From the NCBI GenBank assembly GCA_037954665.1, contig JBBMOL010000138.1:620001-684000 (forward strand): a stretch of 64,000 nt of DNA, read 5' to 3'. The position numbers and the translations under genes are program-made. The DNA is from Laguncularia racemosa (lineage: Eukaryota > Streptophyta > Magnoliopsida > Myrtales > Combretaceae). This document shows positions 11,001 to 23,388 of this stretch, in pieces. The notes beneath the pieces are model-generated. The model was not told where the DNA came from. It saw only the letters and a list, made by a program, of their open reading frames with translations, and searched no databases. Within the stretch, counting starts at the first letter, position 1, and every line of letters begins with the position of its first letter.

Positions 11001-13200
11001 GGAAGTTGGATGGGGACTGCAAACCAGTATTTGGCATTATTTGCTGTTAATGATGAATAGAGAGGATTTCAGTAAGGCCATGAGAAAATTATGTAGACTT
11101 GCTGAGATCAACCATCTTCTAGAATTGTCTCCAACCTTCAGATGTCCATTATATGTCTCATCCTCTAAATTTCAACTTTCTTGTATATACCTCGACTGCA
11201 AAATCTTCTCTGATTCAAGATTCGTTGCTTCAGTAACTATTGTCTTTCACCTTTTTGCTTATTTTCTTATTAAATTGCCAAAATATGCATTTTTTACTTT
11301 TTCTAATAACGTAGGCACTACTTTAGATTGTCAAGCATACTGGCTCAATAAGATTCATGTAATCAACTTGATCTAGGTGGATGGAGCTTCCTTGTCATTT
11401 TTGTTGAAGACGTGACTACACATTCAAAAAGGAATTACGGTCTATTTTTCTTTTAACAGGAATGTTTTATCAACAATTCGTCATATCTACTTGGATAAGT
11501 TTACAAGTCATTCATGCTTATTGAAATCCAAGTGATCATTCTCTTCTGGTTATACAAGACAAGCATCTCTTGTAGCTCCATAAATTTTATTTGCCCCAGG
11601 AATTACTGGACTTGTACTCATTACGAACTTCCCATTGGTTTTCTCTATTGTGGACAGATCAAGGTGAAAGAAGATAAATATAAGAAAGAAATGATGCTCC
11701 TTGGAATCAACCGTGGCCATCCAACAATTTCATCATTCAAACCAGAGAAACAGCGAGCAGAGAAACCGGATCAAAACAACAGTGACAATTCTTCCTGCAA
11801 CAGCGGACACAGTGACACTCTTCAAGTGGTTGAGGTCTATAAACCTACAGTGCATGTCGTCCCCATTTTCAATGCTGTAGAAATTGACACCAATAGGCTT
11901 TTTACTCCCTCTGAGGCTTCTGATATTGTCTTCAAATATGTTGAACAACAAAATCTGGTCAAGTCAACCAACAAATACATTGTGGTACTGGATGCTATAC
12001 TCTGTGATGCACTATTTAAAGGAGCAATTAAGAAAGGATCAATGTACCCAACTGAAATTCATAAAAAAGACTTAGGGTCAACATTTGTAAGCCGCATGCA
12101 AGCAAATCATTGTGTGACTAGAGGAGGCCATTCAGTTGTCCGAAAAGGTGCATTGAAACCAATTCAAATAATGACAGAGAGAAGACAAGGCAACAAGAAA
12201 GTTACAAGGCTTTCAGGTTTGGAAACATTTCTGTTGGATCCTGAATCCATAGCATCTGAGCTGCAGAAGAAATTTGCTTGCAGCACCACCATGGCAGAAT
12301 TACCAGGTAATCACTAGTTGTTTTGGGGTAGACGTTTTCTTTTACAAGGTCGAGCAGAAATAGGTTTTAAGTCTTATCCGAAAAATTCCTTTTGCATTTT
12401 TTGGAGCATGGACTCGTTTCTTTAAAGATGGCAATGTACACTGAAAATTACAGTTCATCTAAAATGTTTAGCTGAAATCATGCAGAGGAAAATATACTGA
12501 AACAGGTCATTTACTTTTTTAGGAAAAAGTATACATTTCTTCATTAGTGTTTTCATAGTCATTAACCTTTTTTATTTCTTCTATTTAATTCCTTAATATT
12601 TTCTAACTCTCTCAAAATAGGACTTCTATCAAATCCGTCAAATTTCCTTACTTGACACATGTTAGCTTTATATTGTCCACAATAATTAATTTAATAAAGT
12701 AATATTATTAATTGTATTTACTTTACATAATATAATTGGAAATAATATCAAATATATTTAATTATGTAATATAATAAAAAAAATGCTAAATATATTTAAT
12801 TACACAATATGATAAAAAAAGGTAAAAAATAAGAAAAGGGCTGCAAAAATAAAATTGATGAAAGTTCTATTTTGTAAATTTGAAAATGTGGTGAACTCGA
12901 TTAGAAGAAGAAAAAGATATACTTTTTTTATGTTTTTAATATGTTTACTGTAAGTTAACTGAATGAGTAAAATTTTTGGGGAAGCTTTATGTCCATACGT
13001 TTGGTGCCCCTTGGCATGGCAAGCTTTTGAAAGATATATTTTCTTTTTACCCTAAACTGCATTTAACTGTGATTTTAGGTAAAAAGGGATATGAGGTTCT
13101 GGTCCAAGGTGGAGTCATAGAGGATTTGGCAAGACATCTGATTGAACAATATGGCATTGCAAAAAGGTACATTGAAGTCCTTGATAAAACAAAGAGATAA
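5067..13200 (+). CDS. eIF2D: Eukaryotic translation initiation factor 2D (ligatin-type), eight coding exons
   Basis: The family binds the 40S ribosomal subunit and can place initiator tRNA in the P site without eIF2-GTP; it also acts in reinitiation and recycling of post-termination 40S complexes in the cytosol. Coding exons: 5067-5201, 5327-5438, 8184-8374, 8492-8586, 8675-9094, 10443-10551, 11658-12306, 13079-13200. All introns are GT..AG and phases agree, giving 610 residues, normal for plant eIF2D. The start is the ATG before FKKAVEAKSQQRL, the conserved family N terminus; an in-frame upstream extension has no ATG. By residue: N-terminal domain about 1-85, PUA about 95-175 (GGADLMFPGIHIP), an acidic Ser/Glu-rich linker about 185-300, SWIB/MDM2-like about 435-505, SUI1 about 521-605 (TERRQGNKKVT). 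No frameshift or premature stop is seen. Introns 2, 5, 6 and 7 are long and repeat-bearing. Family assignment rests on clear recognition of colinear sequence. Confidence 0.96.
5885..6985. repeat. Long imperfect inverted repeat (foldback) in eIF2D intron 2
   Basis: The left arm (about 5885-6290) and the reverse complement of the right arm (about 6600-6985) match imperfectly over several hundred bases. For example, 'gtgaataattgtgaac' near 6020 pairs with 'gttcataattatttcac' near 6763. About 300 bp of unrelated sequence separates the arms. The arms are AT-rich and repeat the word 'aattatgaa'. The structure fits an old foldback or long-TIR non-autonomous DNA transposon within the 2.7-kb intron 5439-8183. 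Ends and target duplication are not resolved. Confidence 0.55.
7695..7962. mobile_element. MITE-like element in eIF2D intron 2
   Basis: The left end (GGTAAATGTCATATTGATACC) and the reverse complement of the right end (GGTAAACAGCACATTTAGCACC) are similar inverted ends. The interior repeats 'ggtaattaattgcaaaaatg' two to three times in direct and inverted order. At about 268 bp and non-coding, it fits a MITE. It lies about 220 bp before exon 3. Confidence 0.5.
9978..10217 (+). repeat. Two-copy 120-bp tandem repeat in eIF2D intron 5
   Basis: Words such as 'gaagaaagta' at 10021 and 'gaagcaagta' at 10141, and 'gatattcaaccaat' at 10056 and 10176, recur at exactly 120 bp. A reading frame of 106 codons runs through both copies (120 is divisible by three), but it resembles nothing and lies inside the intron, so it is taken as non-coding. 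Confidence 0.65.
12640..12835. repeat. Dispersed repeat, copy 1 (eIF2D intron 7)
   Basis: The stretch 'gtccacaataattaattt' followed by 'aaagtaatattattaa' and 'aatatatttaattatgtaatataataaaa' has a clear relative at about 59041-59160 in the last intron of the ARF-GAP gene. It is AT-rich and non-coding. I cannot assign it to a named family. Confidence 0.6.
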
Positions 13201-15590
13201 GGGTATGAGTCTGCATCTTTTGCAGCCACACAGCTGGACGAATGACCTCCAGACCTGTGTATCAACATGAGTTTAAGTTAAGCTGCACCATTAGTTTTGC
13301 CTTCAGGATTTTCGAGAGCTAGGTTGCCGTTTACATCATATCTGTGTTCTTTTTTTGGGCAACTGGTATTGTGTGATGCAATATCCTGAGAATGAAAGTA
13401 TGAGTGCTTCTCCCTTTAAGGAAAAAGGTTGCTTGAAAGTATGCATGTTAAAAACTAACAATTTGTTGAGCATCATGCTGAAATGATGAACTGTAGAGAT
13501 CCGCTCACAAGTGTGTCCTGGGGAAATGCTCTAGCTCCGAAGGCAGAAGTCTGAATAATGTAGCTATTGTTTGATGGTTTATTTTATAATCGCAAAGGTT
13601 TTGGTATGTTGAATTCACTGGAAGGAAAGTTTGTTATAGCAAGCACTGCTCTGTGTATTGTATATGTAGAGCATGTTATTTTATTACCTAATCACTGTGA
13701 TTGGATCTTGGTCTAAATTGCCATTGCCATTCTATCTTTTCGGATGCTATTGTCTGTCGTTAGATTTTCCGATGGACTTCTTTTTGTTATAGTGAACCAT
13801 GGTCCATAAATTAAACGGATATTCTCTTCGAAGTCACACACTTGACCATGGAAATGGTTAGCAAGTGACAAGGTGTATTATCGTTCTCATCTTCAAAAAT
13901 TTTCTTAAGAATTGACAGGACAGGAGAAGCTATCTCTTGGCGGTGTTAGAAATTGGTATATATCGTTAGTTTGGAAGCTTATTGCATTAGTTGTAGTTGT
14001 TATTTTACTATAATAATTCACTCTGATACTTACTGCTGTTATAACTTTACCCAAAATAATAATTCAAATAATTTTCATGACTATATTGTTACCGTCATTT
14101 TCGCATTCTGTTCTCTGTTTCTTGGCTAATTCATTTTCACATTGATCTTTGGGCAACTTTCTTTAGTATTTTAGTACCTTTGTCCTTCCCGGTGAATGAT
14201 TCTTTCCCCTACGCAGTTTAAAGCATTGAACCGTGAGTTATGAGCTTTGAAAGCACCATCAGATTAGAATTAGCTAATGTTTCACAGGTTTGCAGCCACT
14301 TCAATGGCATCAGTGTCTATGTTGCAAGCGGGAAGGGCATCTGAGCCTTGCCTAACGCCCCCAATTTTCAGCTGTAAAAGAATTTGAAATTTCCAAATTT
14401 CCTGCTATTTCACAAACCCAATCACCTTGTGCATTGCGAATAAGCCCGCCCCGTAGGACCTGCTTCCCCCATATATTGAGGTTGAGGTACGACAGAGACC
14501 CATCGGTCTTTGGTTCAACTCAATTTGGAGTGGGAGGTCTCCATCTTACTATGATTGTGTCAATCTTTAATCGACGAATTCCTGATGTAAAAAAGCCTGA
14601 GACATAAAGCAATCGGTAAAATTTTTCTCCTTCGGTGTAAGACGTCTTCCTACCAAATCATGTCTACTCACCTTGAACTCGGCAGATAACATGCACGCTT
14701 AACGGTAGACGAGTAGACTACTCACCTTCTACCACGCGTCTTATTTGCTATTAGCTCTCAAAGGAAGATGGAGAAAAAGGAGATGAGCTAGATGGTATAC
14801 CTATGTCATTGCGTAATGGCACAAAAGTGTTTGGCAATCATGTATTCTATGCACTAAGAATTCAGTGTTTAAGACTATCGAATCTAATTTTGATTTTCCG
14901 TAACCCGATCTACATTAAATCCTATATGAACCCTTAATTAGGAGTTAAGAAAAAACTTTGGTTTTTCGTAATTTTTGAAAAATGTTTGCAGTTGTCACCT
15001 GACCAAGGTTGGGGAAAAAAAGGATAAGTTAGGATTGACTAAGTGGGCCGATCTTAACTTAGCTATTAATCTACAATGAATTTTTTTTTTCTAAATTAAA
15101 AAAACTAGAGATTATAAGTTTGTGGGCTAACCTATTAGAGCCAAAATGGTTACCAAATAACCTTTCAAATTTGGACTTTATTTTCTGAAATATCCTTTAA
15201 TTTGATGATGATCCTAAGTTAGATATTGAATGAAATTTATTTACTTATAAGAGGAAAAAAATTTCTAATTAAGGTTATTCCATAAGTACTTACATACTCG
15301 CTAGTCAAGATTAAACATGCTATACATTCTTCTTATTTATTTATTTATTTATTTTTTAGCCCTTAACCCTTATTTGTAAACTCTATAAAAGGCTAAATTA
15401 CCTTTTTTTTTTTGTTTTTTTAAAGCAAATTTCTTTGATAAGATAATTCAGAAATATAGAAAGCAAATAAATTTGGGAATACCTACAACAAAGAAAAATG
15501 TTAGTAAGGAAAATGGATTTAAGAGTGGAATTAACCACCTTATACATTCCACAAGCCTCAAGCTTGCAAAAAGAAATACTTAGAGAATGG
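13201..15590 (+). other. eIF2D 3' UTR, then intergenic DNA
   Basis: The first few hundred bases after the stop codon probably hold the 3' UTR; T-rich sequence near 13660-13800 is compatible with its end, but no cleavage site can be fixed. From about 13800 to 15590 no gene, domain or clear repeat is recognised on either strand. Confidence 0.4.
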
Positions 15591-15599
15591 CACGACTTA

Positions 15600-16600
15600 A
15601 AGTAGGCTGGCCATTTGGGCATCTATCGAACTCAGGCTTTGGTTGAATGTAGGTACTTCTTGCCTCATTTGATAGAGGATGTGGAAAATTATGTAAGGAC
15701 TTGCTGCATATGTCAGCGGGATAAAGTAGAACAAAAGGTAGAAGTAGGGTTACTGAAACCCTTTCCCATTTCAAGGGAACCTTAGGAGAGTGTATCCATG
15801 CATTTCATAGTGAGTCTGCCAAAGTTAAAAGGATAAGGTACGATTATGGTAGTGGTAGATTGCTTCTCTAAATACGCTACATTTGTCCTAGCAACCAAAA
15901 AGTGCCTAGTTGATGAAGCAACTTAATTGTTCTTGAAACATGTGGTGAAGTATTGTAGGTTGCCAAAGAATATTGTTAGCGATTATGATGGGTGATTTAT
16001 AGAAATTTTTTTGATGGAACTATTCAAATTGTTAGGGCTAGAGCTGAGTTTTCCAATTCGTCTTCATTCCCAAAGCGATGGGCAAATGGAGCATGTAAAT
16101 GCTTTGTTAGAGTTGTATCTACAACACTTTTTAGGGGTGAACCAATTGGGATTGGGTCAAATTGTTAAATGTGGCTCAATTCTCCTTCAACTTGCAAAAG
16201 AACGAGTCAACAGGACAAAGTCCCTTTGAGATAGTTCTTGGAAAGCAATCTACTACTCCTAGCATAGTGGTAATAGGTTATATAGGGAGTAGTCCTTTAG
16301 CTTATAGGCTTGCTCAAGAATGGCAGGAGAACAAGGATTGGGCTCAAACATATCTCAAAAGAGCGATGAAGCTTATGAAGAAATTTGCAAATAAGAAAAG
16401 GAGGTAAGTAGAGTTCTAGGTCGAGATTGGGTATTAGTCAAGTTACATCTCATTTAGCATACAAAGGGGCAATTACACAAGGGACTTACGAGGAGATATG
16501 AAGGGCCATTCAAGAAATTAAACAGAGAGGGTTCAAGTTCCACCCAGTCTTCTATGTAAGTATGCTTAAACCATACCATGAAGACAATTAATTTTCTCAA
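15600..16600 (+). pseudogene. Degenerate Ty3/gypsy integrase remnant
   Basis: Translating + frames piecewise gives, in order: a zinc-finger part (YVRTCCICQRDK near 15690-15725), the integrase core (VVVDCFSKYATFVLA near 15845-15895, then a SDYDG block near 15980), a block like HSQSDGQMEHVNALLELYL at 16065-16125, and a C-terminal block FHPVFYVSMLKPYHED near 16538-16588. These are the expected integrase blocks in the right order, broken by several in-frame stops and frame changes. No LTR could be tied to it. It is a dead fragment of a retroelement pol gene. Confidence 0.8.
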
Positions 16601-18000
16601 AACTTGGTCAATTTAAGTCCGATTGAGGTGTTGTGAAGTCATGATTAGCTTAAATTAAACCCCATTTTTATGAAACAAAGATAATTAACTTGAATTATGT
16701 TTAGAATATTAAGGTTTCTAGAAAAATTAATATCCTAATTCAAAATTCAAAACCATTAAATTGCATGTGTATTTTGATTTTTCTTTTTGTACCTTGAAAA
16801 ATACAGTAGCCTGGAAGATAAAACCCAATAACCACCAATTCACTCATGACTCTTTTTTTTTTGGTTTTTTATTGAATTTTTTCTTCTTCTTTTTATTATT
16901 GTTTAATTTTTCTATTTTTTTATATTTTTACTAAGTAGAACCTTTTCTTTATTCAATGATAAACCAAATAGTTGTATGTGGTATCGAGAGAAAACATCAT
17001 ATTATCAATTGGAGTTGTTCTTCGTTCTTAGATTACTTCATGTGGCAACTCTCCTTATGTTACCTTTTTTTTCCTCGTGCAGTTCATGCCAGCTTTCCCC
17101 TGAAATTGCTTGATTTTTAAAAATTGAGATTACTCAAAGCTTAAGCCACCATCTCTATCTTACTCTTAAAAAAATAAATAAAAAGATATGATTTTAGTAT
17201 ATGCTATATACTACGTTGCAAATTGCCTCCGTTAACGTTCTTCAGTCTCTCAGTAATTGAGGAAATAGGAAAAAGATCCACTTGCATGAATTAGTTTTTT
17301 CCGTCCTATAATACGAAGAAATTTTGATTTCCAAATATTCCCCGAAGGAAGATCCTCCTTTGGACATGTGCGGCGCGGGTACTCCAAGATTTGCCCTGCA
17401 AAATAAAGGATTTTTGCTTTCTTAAGTCGAAAAAAGTTTATAAAGTGTTAAAAGCATATTCTAGTGAGTTTAAGAGATGTTTTTGCACTAATGTTAAAGT
17501 TTAAGAAGGTTATTTACAATATTTAAAAATTTAGAGATATATTTACACTTAGATCAAAATTTAAATGGTTGTTTACATTTTCCAAAAAAAAAAAAGAAAA
17601 AAAAAAGCTCCATAAAGTTTGAACAATTTCCTTTTTCCATCACTTATCATCTCTTTAATATTCCTGCTCAGCATCTCCATAACTACAATAAATGAATATA
17701 GAGATAAAGATTCCCTTCCATTAGGTGATCAACCAATAATCAAGGACATGCAATCCCTATTTAAATAACAACCCAAGTAAATACGTCCATCCATCACATT
17801 CAATCCATAACCTTAGGCCCAATGATCATCCACCATGACATATTGAAAACACAAAATAATTTACACACACCATTAGTAAATTGAGATACTCAATTTTCTA
17901 CTTGGAAACTCATCGAAGGACCCCTTGTAATGGTATGAATACATCAAACACATTATTATAGCATGTTGCATTTACATTATATCAATACATACATTATAAT
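16601..18000. other. Intergenic, no gene recognised
   Basis: AT-rich DNA with T and A homopolymers (for example 16855-16925 and 17580-17607). Weakly repeated phrases ('gtttacatt', 'ttatttacaatattta') occur at 17440-17580. Nothing with coding character is seen. Confidence 0.4.
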
Positions 18001-18343
18001 CTCATTGCATGGGGTCGCGTGCAAGGGTGGGGCTTTGGTGTCCCACATAGTAGGTGGTGTGTGACATGCTACGCATGGTAGGCATCGTGCCAGGTGTTAT
18101 GCATAGTAAGCATAGGGCGAGGTATTGCGTAGAACAAGTGTTGCATAAAGTGTTACACATGTTAACTGTTATGCGAGGGAGTCAAACGATGGCATTGCGC
18201 AACGGCATCGCATGAGGACATCATGCACATCAAGTGTGGTGTGAGGGTGTCCCATACATCAAGCATGGTGCGAGGCCTTTACACACATCAAGAGTGGAGT
18301 GAGGGTATTGCACACATCAAACGTAGCACAAGGGTATCACACA
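18001..18343 (+). repeat. Degenerate minisatellite ending in a 29-bp tandem array
   Basis: From 18228 four consecutive 29-bp units start at 18228, 18257, 18286 and 18315, each beginning CATCAA and containing a variant of 'gtgtggtgtgagggt'. Upstream (18001-18227) the same vocabulary ('ggtgtt', 'gcatagta', 'gcgagg') repeats less regularly. The stretch is richer in G+C than its surroundings. The units are contiguous without spacers, so this is not CRISPR-like. Confidence 0.75.
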
Positions 18344-18689
18344 AGTACGTTGCATGCATAAAGCAGTGTGCATTGTTAGCATCACATGTTGATGACATAG
18401 ACTTGATAAAGAGTTCTCCTATCAATGCCCTTCCTTCCTAGTTGTTAGCAATGATAGTACTAAAGAGGACTCCTATGATGCTTATAAGGTAAAGGAGGTT
18501 AGGGTTGTAACTCATTACCTATAGGAGTATGTGATTGGTGTGCTTATTGATGTGCTATTATACGTCTGCATTATGAAGGTGGTGAGGCAACTATCCTCGA
18601 CTGTAATGGAGCACCTATTGACGCCTCTCCTCCCCTAGTTATTGCATTTTTGTAGTAGGATAGAGCAATAACTCCCAATGTAGTGGTGA

Positions 18690-21600
18690 CTGTCATGTCC
18701 CTAATTCACTATAGCAATGACAATTCACCATACCACATATTTAAGTAGAATACGTAAGGTTATAGTTATTGGATGAGTTTTTAAACCAATTTTAAGAATT
18801 TAAAATTGTTAATTAATTTTTGAAAACATATTCACGAATTGTGTGACTTTTGAAAACATTTGTTGGTTGTGAGTTATAAAATCACATAGTACGATAGAAA
18901 AGGGCATGCTAAGTCTTAAAGCATATAGGGCCTCCACAAAAGATATAAATTATAAGTAACAAGCCATGGAGCCATAAGCAGCTCCCAATAGGTCTTAGTA
19001 CAATTGATGAACATAATAATAATAATAATAAAAAAAACATAGCATCAACGTGGTCTATCCCCGTGATCTTGTCCCATATCTCCTCTTCAAAACCATAACC
19101 CGATGAGTCGTGCAAAGAATCAATGAAATTCTCACCTAAAAAAAAAGGTAAAGGAGAGCGAGCCACAAAGACCCAATACACAGTAACATAAACACACACA
19201 CACACACACATGTCAAATAGGCTTACAACTAATGTAGTAATCAATTGCTTAATTCAATTAATTACTTTAATTAAACATCTAACACGAGAGTATTCATGAC
19301 TCTAGACACCACGATGGGGGATAAGGGGTTTGATTTTGCTACAGCAGACATCAAGAGTTGATGGGAGCAGTTAGACTCCACATTGTCGAAAACCGTGTAT
19401 GTAGGTGGCCTTATCTAAGTGATCCCACTGCTATGCGAACTCATTGATCATAGTTTAGCTATAATGTATTGTTTATCAGGTGCCATAACCTTAGATGACT
19501 CCGGTACACCTTATCTCTGCTCATGGTGTTTGTTATTCAATGCAATCTCACCTATCAACTACCCGCTAAGCCACCCTTGGTGGCTTAAGTGTCTAACTAC
19601 CACGTCATCTTAGGATATATAACCGTAGCCATAATCCCAATCTAAGATTTGTCACTTGTTGGCTCAAGTAACCACACACAAGCAGCAAGTAGTTATTTAG
19701 TTGGGTTGATCATTAATTAAGTTTAATTTACTATCCTAACACATAACACACAAGTTACTACATACTTGAAAGGTCAACGCTTTTTGAATTGCAATATGAG
19801 TTCCAATTGAGTCAATCAAGTTAGTTTTATGCATTAAACAAAAATCACAAGCCTATTAATTATTCTAAGTGATTGAATCCTATTTTAGGTTTGGTTTAGG
19901 CTACTTAAGACTTATATTAATTATGAGCCTAATTAGGGTTATTTAAGCTCGATTAGCTTTTTAGCTAATTGTAACCTGAAACTATTTAGGGTTTATTTAA
20001 TTAGACATAATAAGTTATTTGAATTTTAGGTCTAATTGGGTTTAAAGCCTAGTTAGGGTAATTGGGCCCTTTAAATATAGTGGGTCCAATTATGTTTGGA
20101 ATTAGGCCCACCAACCTTAATTGATTTAGTTGAGTTCGGCTATAATTACTAATTACAATTCAAGTCAAATTAGATTAATTCTATTTATCTTAAATTGATC
20201 TAAGCCTATTGTGTTTACTTAGTCTCATTAGTTGTGTCTAAAGTCCAATTGATCTATTAAGCTCCATTGTAATTCCATTTTAGGCCTTTATCTAATTTAA
20301 GACCTTGATGGTTTTAAAGCTCAATTAAATTTATTGTGTTTATTAGGACTCATTTAGGGTATAGGCCTTAGAGTTTAATGAGACTAAGCAGGTTTAGGTC
20401 TTGAGTCCATTTAAGTTTCATTGCAGTTAGGTAAACCCATTTTATTTTTTAGACTTAAATCTAATTTATTTTAATTAGTTAATTCAATTTGGGCTTTGAA
20501 TTGGATTGAGTTATTTATTGTGTTAAGGCCTGTTTAAGGTATAAACCTTAGGGAAAAAATAGGCCCAATTACATTTTGAGTTTGGGTCTTCGACTCATTT
20601 AAGTTATTAGGTTCACATTATTATATCAAATTTTATTTTAGCCCAATTAGGATAGTTTAGTTATTCAAGCCCATTTAAACAAATTATGTTTAATTTCATG
20701 AGCTACCTAAGAGAAGGTAAGAGGGTGGTCATTGGCCCTATTTTGGTTAGGTCATCTTGTGGTTGGGTTGACCATGGTCTAATTTAATTACACCATTGTT
20801 TAACTTAATCTTAACTCGTTACAAATTTATGCCTTAAATTTAAAGGATCATATCTTATTCAATTTAAGCCCAAATTAAGTGAAACCAAATTCATTTGTCT
20901 CCTTGTCACTTCCATTACCTATTTGATGAAAAAGAACATGATTTTATTCAATTTAAGGCCTTTGAATTATTAGACCAATTTTAATTACGAGTTTTTAACT
21001 TTAAGAGCACATAACTTATTTAATTTAGGTCTAAATCACTTTAAACCAAAGCTCATTTGATCCTACTCCTTCCTAGTATCTAATACATAATTTATTTTTC
21101 ATTTTCAAGCCTAAAATAAATTAAAATACCATATTATCATTTCTAAACCTCATTTCATATCCAAACAAATTCCTATTCACAATTAAATTATAATTCTACT
21201 AAATTAACCCAAAATAAATATAATTTATCACATTTTTTTTTTTAGAATCAAACATTATTCCAAAATATGCAAGAAATTCAAAATTCCAAGTTCATCCATA
21301 TTATAATTCAACCTAATTCATCCTCAATTCTTGCTAAACTCAATACTTATATTATAAATTTCATTTTCATCAAATTAATCACATCAAAACATGTCAATAT
21401 GCTGGGAATTAATAATTAAATGATCAATTGATTTCATTTAGCCACCTAGTTCAACTATAGCACTGATTTCCACTCTTAACCTTGTATATATACCATTTAA
21501 TCACCAAAATCAACCTAAATATCATGAGTTCTTACTCCAATCCTCAAATTATCAGCAATTAACACTCAAACCAGATTTTACAAGAACAAATTAAGTCTCA

Positions 21601-22830
21601 AATTCATCATCATAGTGGCAGTTACTCATTGCTCAACAAAATCTCCAATTAAGTGCATTAAATTTGATTCTTAACTACATTTCCAATACCCAATAACATA
21701 TCTAGCATATCAAATCCTAAATCGACACTTAAATCATCAAATGTCACTTAAGGGAAGCAAGAATAGTGGCAATCACAAAGATACTTACAACACATCATCA
21801 ATATTAAAGAAAAATCAACAAACTATCATGCTCAATCACTTTTAACTTCACTAAATCACCCATTTAAGCTAGTTTTTAAGTTAACCTTAATGAAGACCTA
21901 AGACTTTCCTTTGTCTTTGATTGGATTTTCACTTCAAAAGGGTAAGGAAGGAGTTTCCTTTGATTCCACCTTAACTCCTTGCATCAAATCAACTCATTTA
22001 GTACCTAAACTATGGATTAGCCTTATTGTTTTCATAAAAAAACTCACAAAATTTCACTTACCAGTAAGCTTTGTTTCACACCTAGCTTGAGCCCCCTTGC
22101 GACATTTCTTCTTCTTGAGTTGAACCTAAAACCATCACTGAAAGCTTAATTTGTAACTAGAATTGGAAAAAAGTAAGGTTTTGGAGTGGGATTTTAGGGC
22201 TCAAAATGGGTTTCTTATTTTTTTCTTACCTTAGACCAAAATAAAAAAATAAAAATGGAAGAGGAGAAATGAGGGGGGCTGATTCTCTCATCTAGTTTTT
22301 GCTGGGCTTGTATGTGGCTTTTGCTTTAGGGTTTAAGGGAAAATGAGGAAGAGACCACAAGGGTTTACGCCAATTTACCCTTACATGCCAAGTGTCCTTA
22401 CTTTTTGGATAATTTTTGAAATTTTTGTTCCTTTTATTCCATTTATTTCCAGCTAATATATTTTTCCTTTCTTTTCCCAAAAATTGCACTTGAAACTCAA
22501 TTTAGATAACCACCCTCCAAGAAAATAGGCTTAAGGGTATTTTGGTCAGTTTTTCGAATTGACCTCCGAATTTAAAATTTTCTTTTCCAATCATCTCCAA
22601 ATAGTTTGTAATTGATTTTATTCACCTAATTAAGGCCTTAGGATCATATTTAAGGTCTCTAAGGAACTTCAAGTTCATTTTTAATAAAATTGATTTTTAA
22701 GGTAAAAAGGTCTTTTAAAAATAAAAAATAAAAATTTTCTAACTTGAAATTTCTTTATAATTCAATCCATAAATTTTCTTTTTATTTCCTTTGACCTTAT
22801 TTATTTATTTTTTTGGGTTTTTTTAAGTGA
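18690..22830. repeat. Probable decayed long LTR or other retroelement non-coding region
   Basis: No coding sequence is found in about 4 kb. A TGTCATGTCCC string at about 18693 resembles the start of some Ty3/gypsy LTRs. Between about 19850 and 21100 short phrases such as 'taggcccaatta', 'ttgtgttta' and 'catttaagtt' recur on one strand at irregular spacing, as in degenerate internally repeated DNA. From 22080 to 22500 the text resembles non-coding flanks of large gypsy LTRs. A matching second LTR was not found, so the assignment is an inference from composition and position among gypsy fragments. Confidence 0.35.
19191..19210 (+). repeat. (CA)n microsatellite
   Basis: An uninterrupted run of CA dinucleotides follows 'aacataaa'. 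Confidence 0.85.
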
Positions 22831-23388
22831 AGATGGAGGAGAACATTATGTCTCATCATATCCTTGCTTGTGCCACCATTACAATGTTGGGGAGTAATGA
22901 GAAGGAGGGTATTGACATGGAACATTTGGTAACAAAGTGGAACCATTCGAATAACGATTTGATTGTAGTAAGAAATTGGAGATAAGCTTAGTTGTTGCTA
23001 AGGCAACAGAGATTGGCCATGCTACCATTTGATAGACCTAAATCCTTTTATCTTCAATAAAACTATAATGCTTTAGAGGTGCTCGTCACCTTAACTCTAA
23101 AGTGTTATGTTATCAATTACCATTCAAGTTGAGACATTGCTCCATGACAAGTTTCAAGAGAATATACGAGCTTTCTTTGAAAATAACACACACTTAGAAG
23201 TAGCAATAATGTGGTTGCTAAGGAGAGATCCTTAGGCTCAACGAACAAATGGGAGTTTTGCTTAGAAGCAATGATAATGGAGGTTGATGGATAAGATGCT
23301 AGAGCAATACCTAAGTTTAATAAGTTGAGGCTTTTCTTGGATTTAGAGTATAACAACGCAGGGTGGCCTAGGTGTTGGGGGTAGTGTG

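Noticed and set aside
10692..11657. Frames of 85 and 125 codons and the N-terminal half of the 267-codon frame before 11658
   Set aside because: They fall in eIF2D intron 6. The real exon starts at the AG acceptor at 11656-11657 in the same frame, and the upstream residues do not belong to the family.
12976..13078. Upstream extension of the last eIF2D exon frame
   Set aside because: The acceptor at 13077-13078 restores the SUI1 domain; the residues before it are intronic.
14340..14560. GC-richer stretch considered as a possible tRNA or other structural RNA
   Set aside because: No A-box/B-box pair or cloverleaf could be formed from the sequence by eye.
18228..18343. Evenly spaced short repeats that might recall a CRISPR array
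   Set aside because: The 29-bp units are contiguous, have no unique spacers, and this is plant nuclear DNA.
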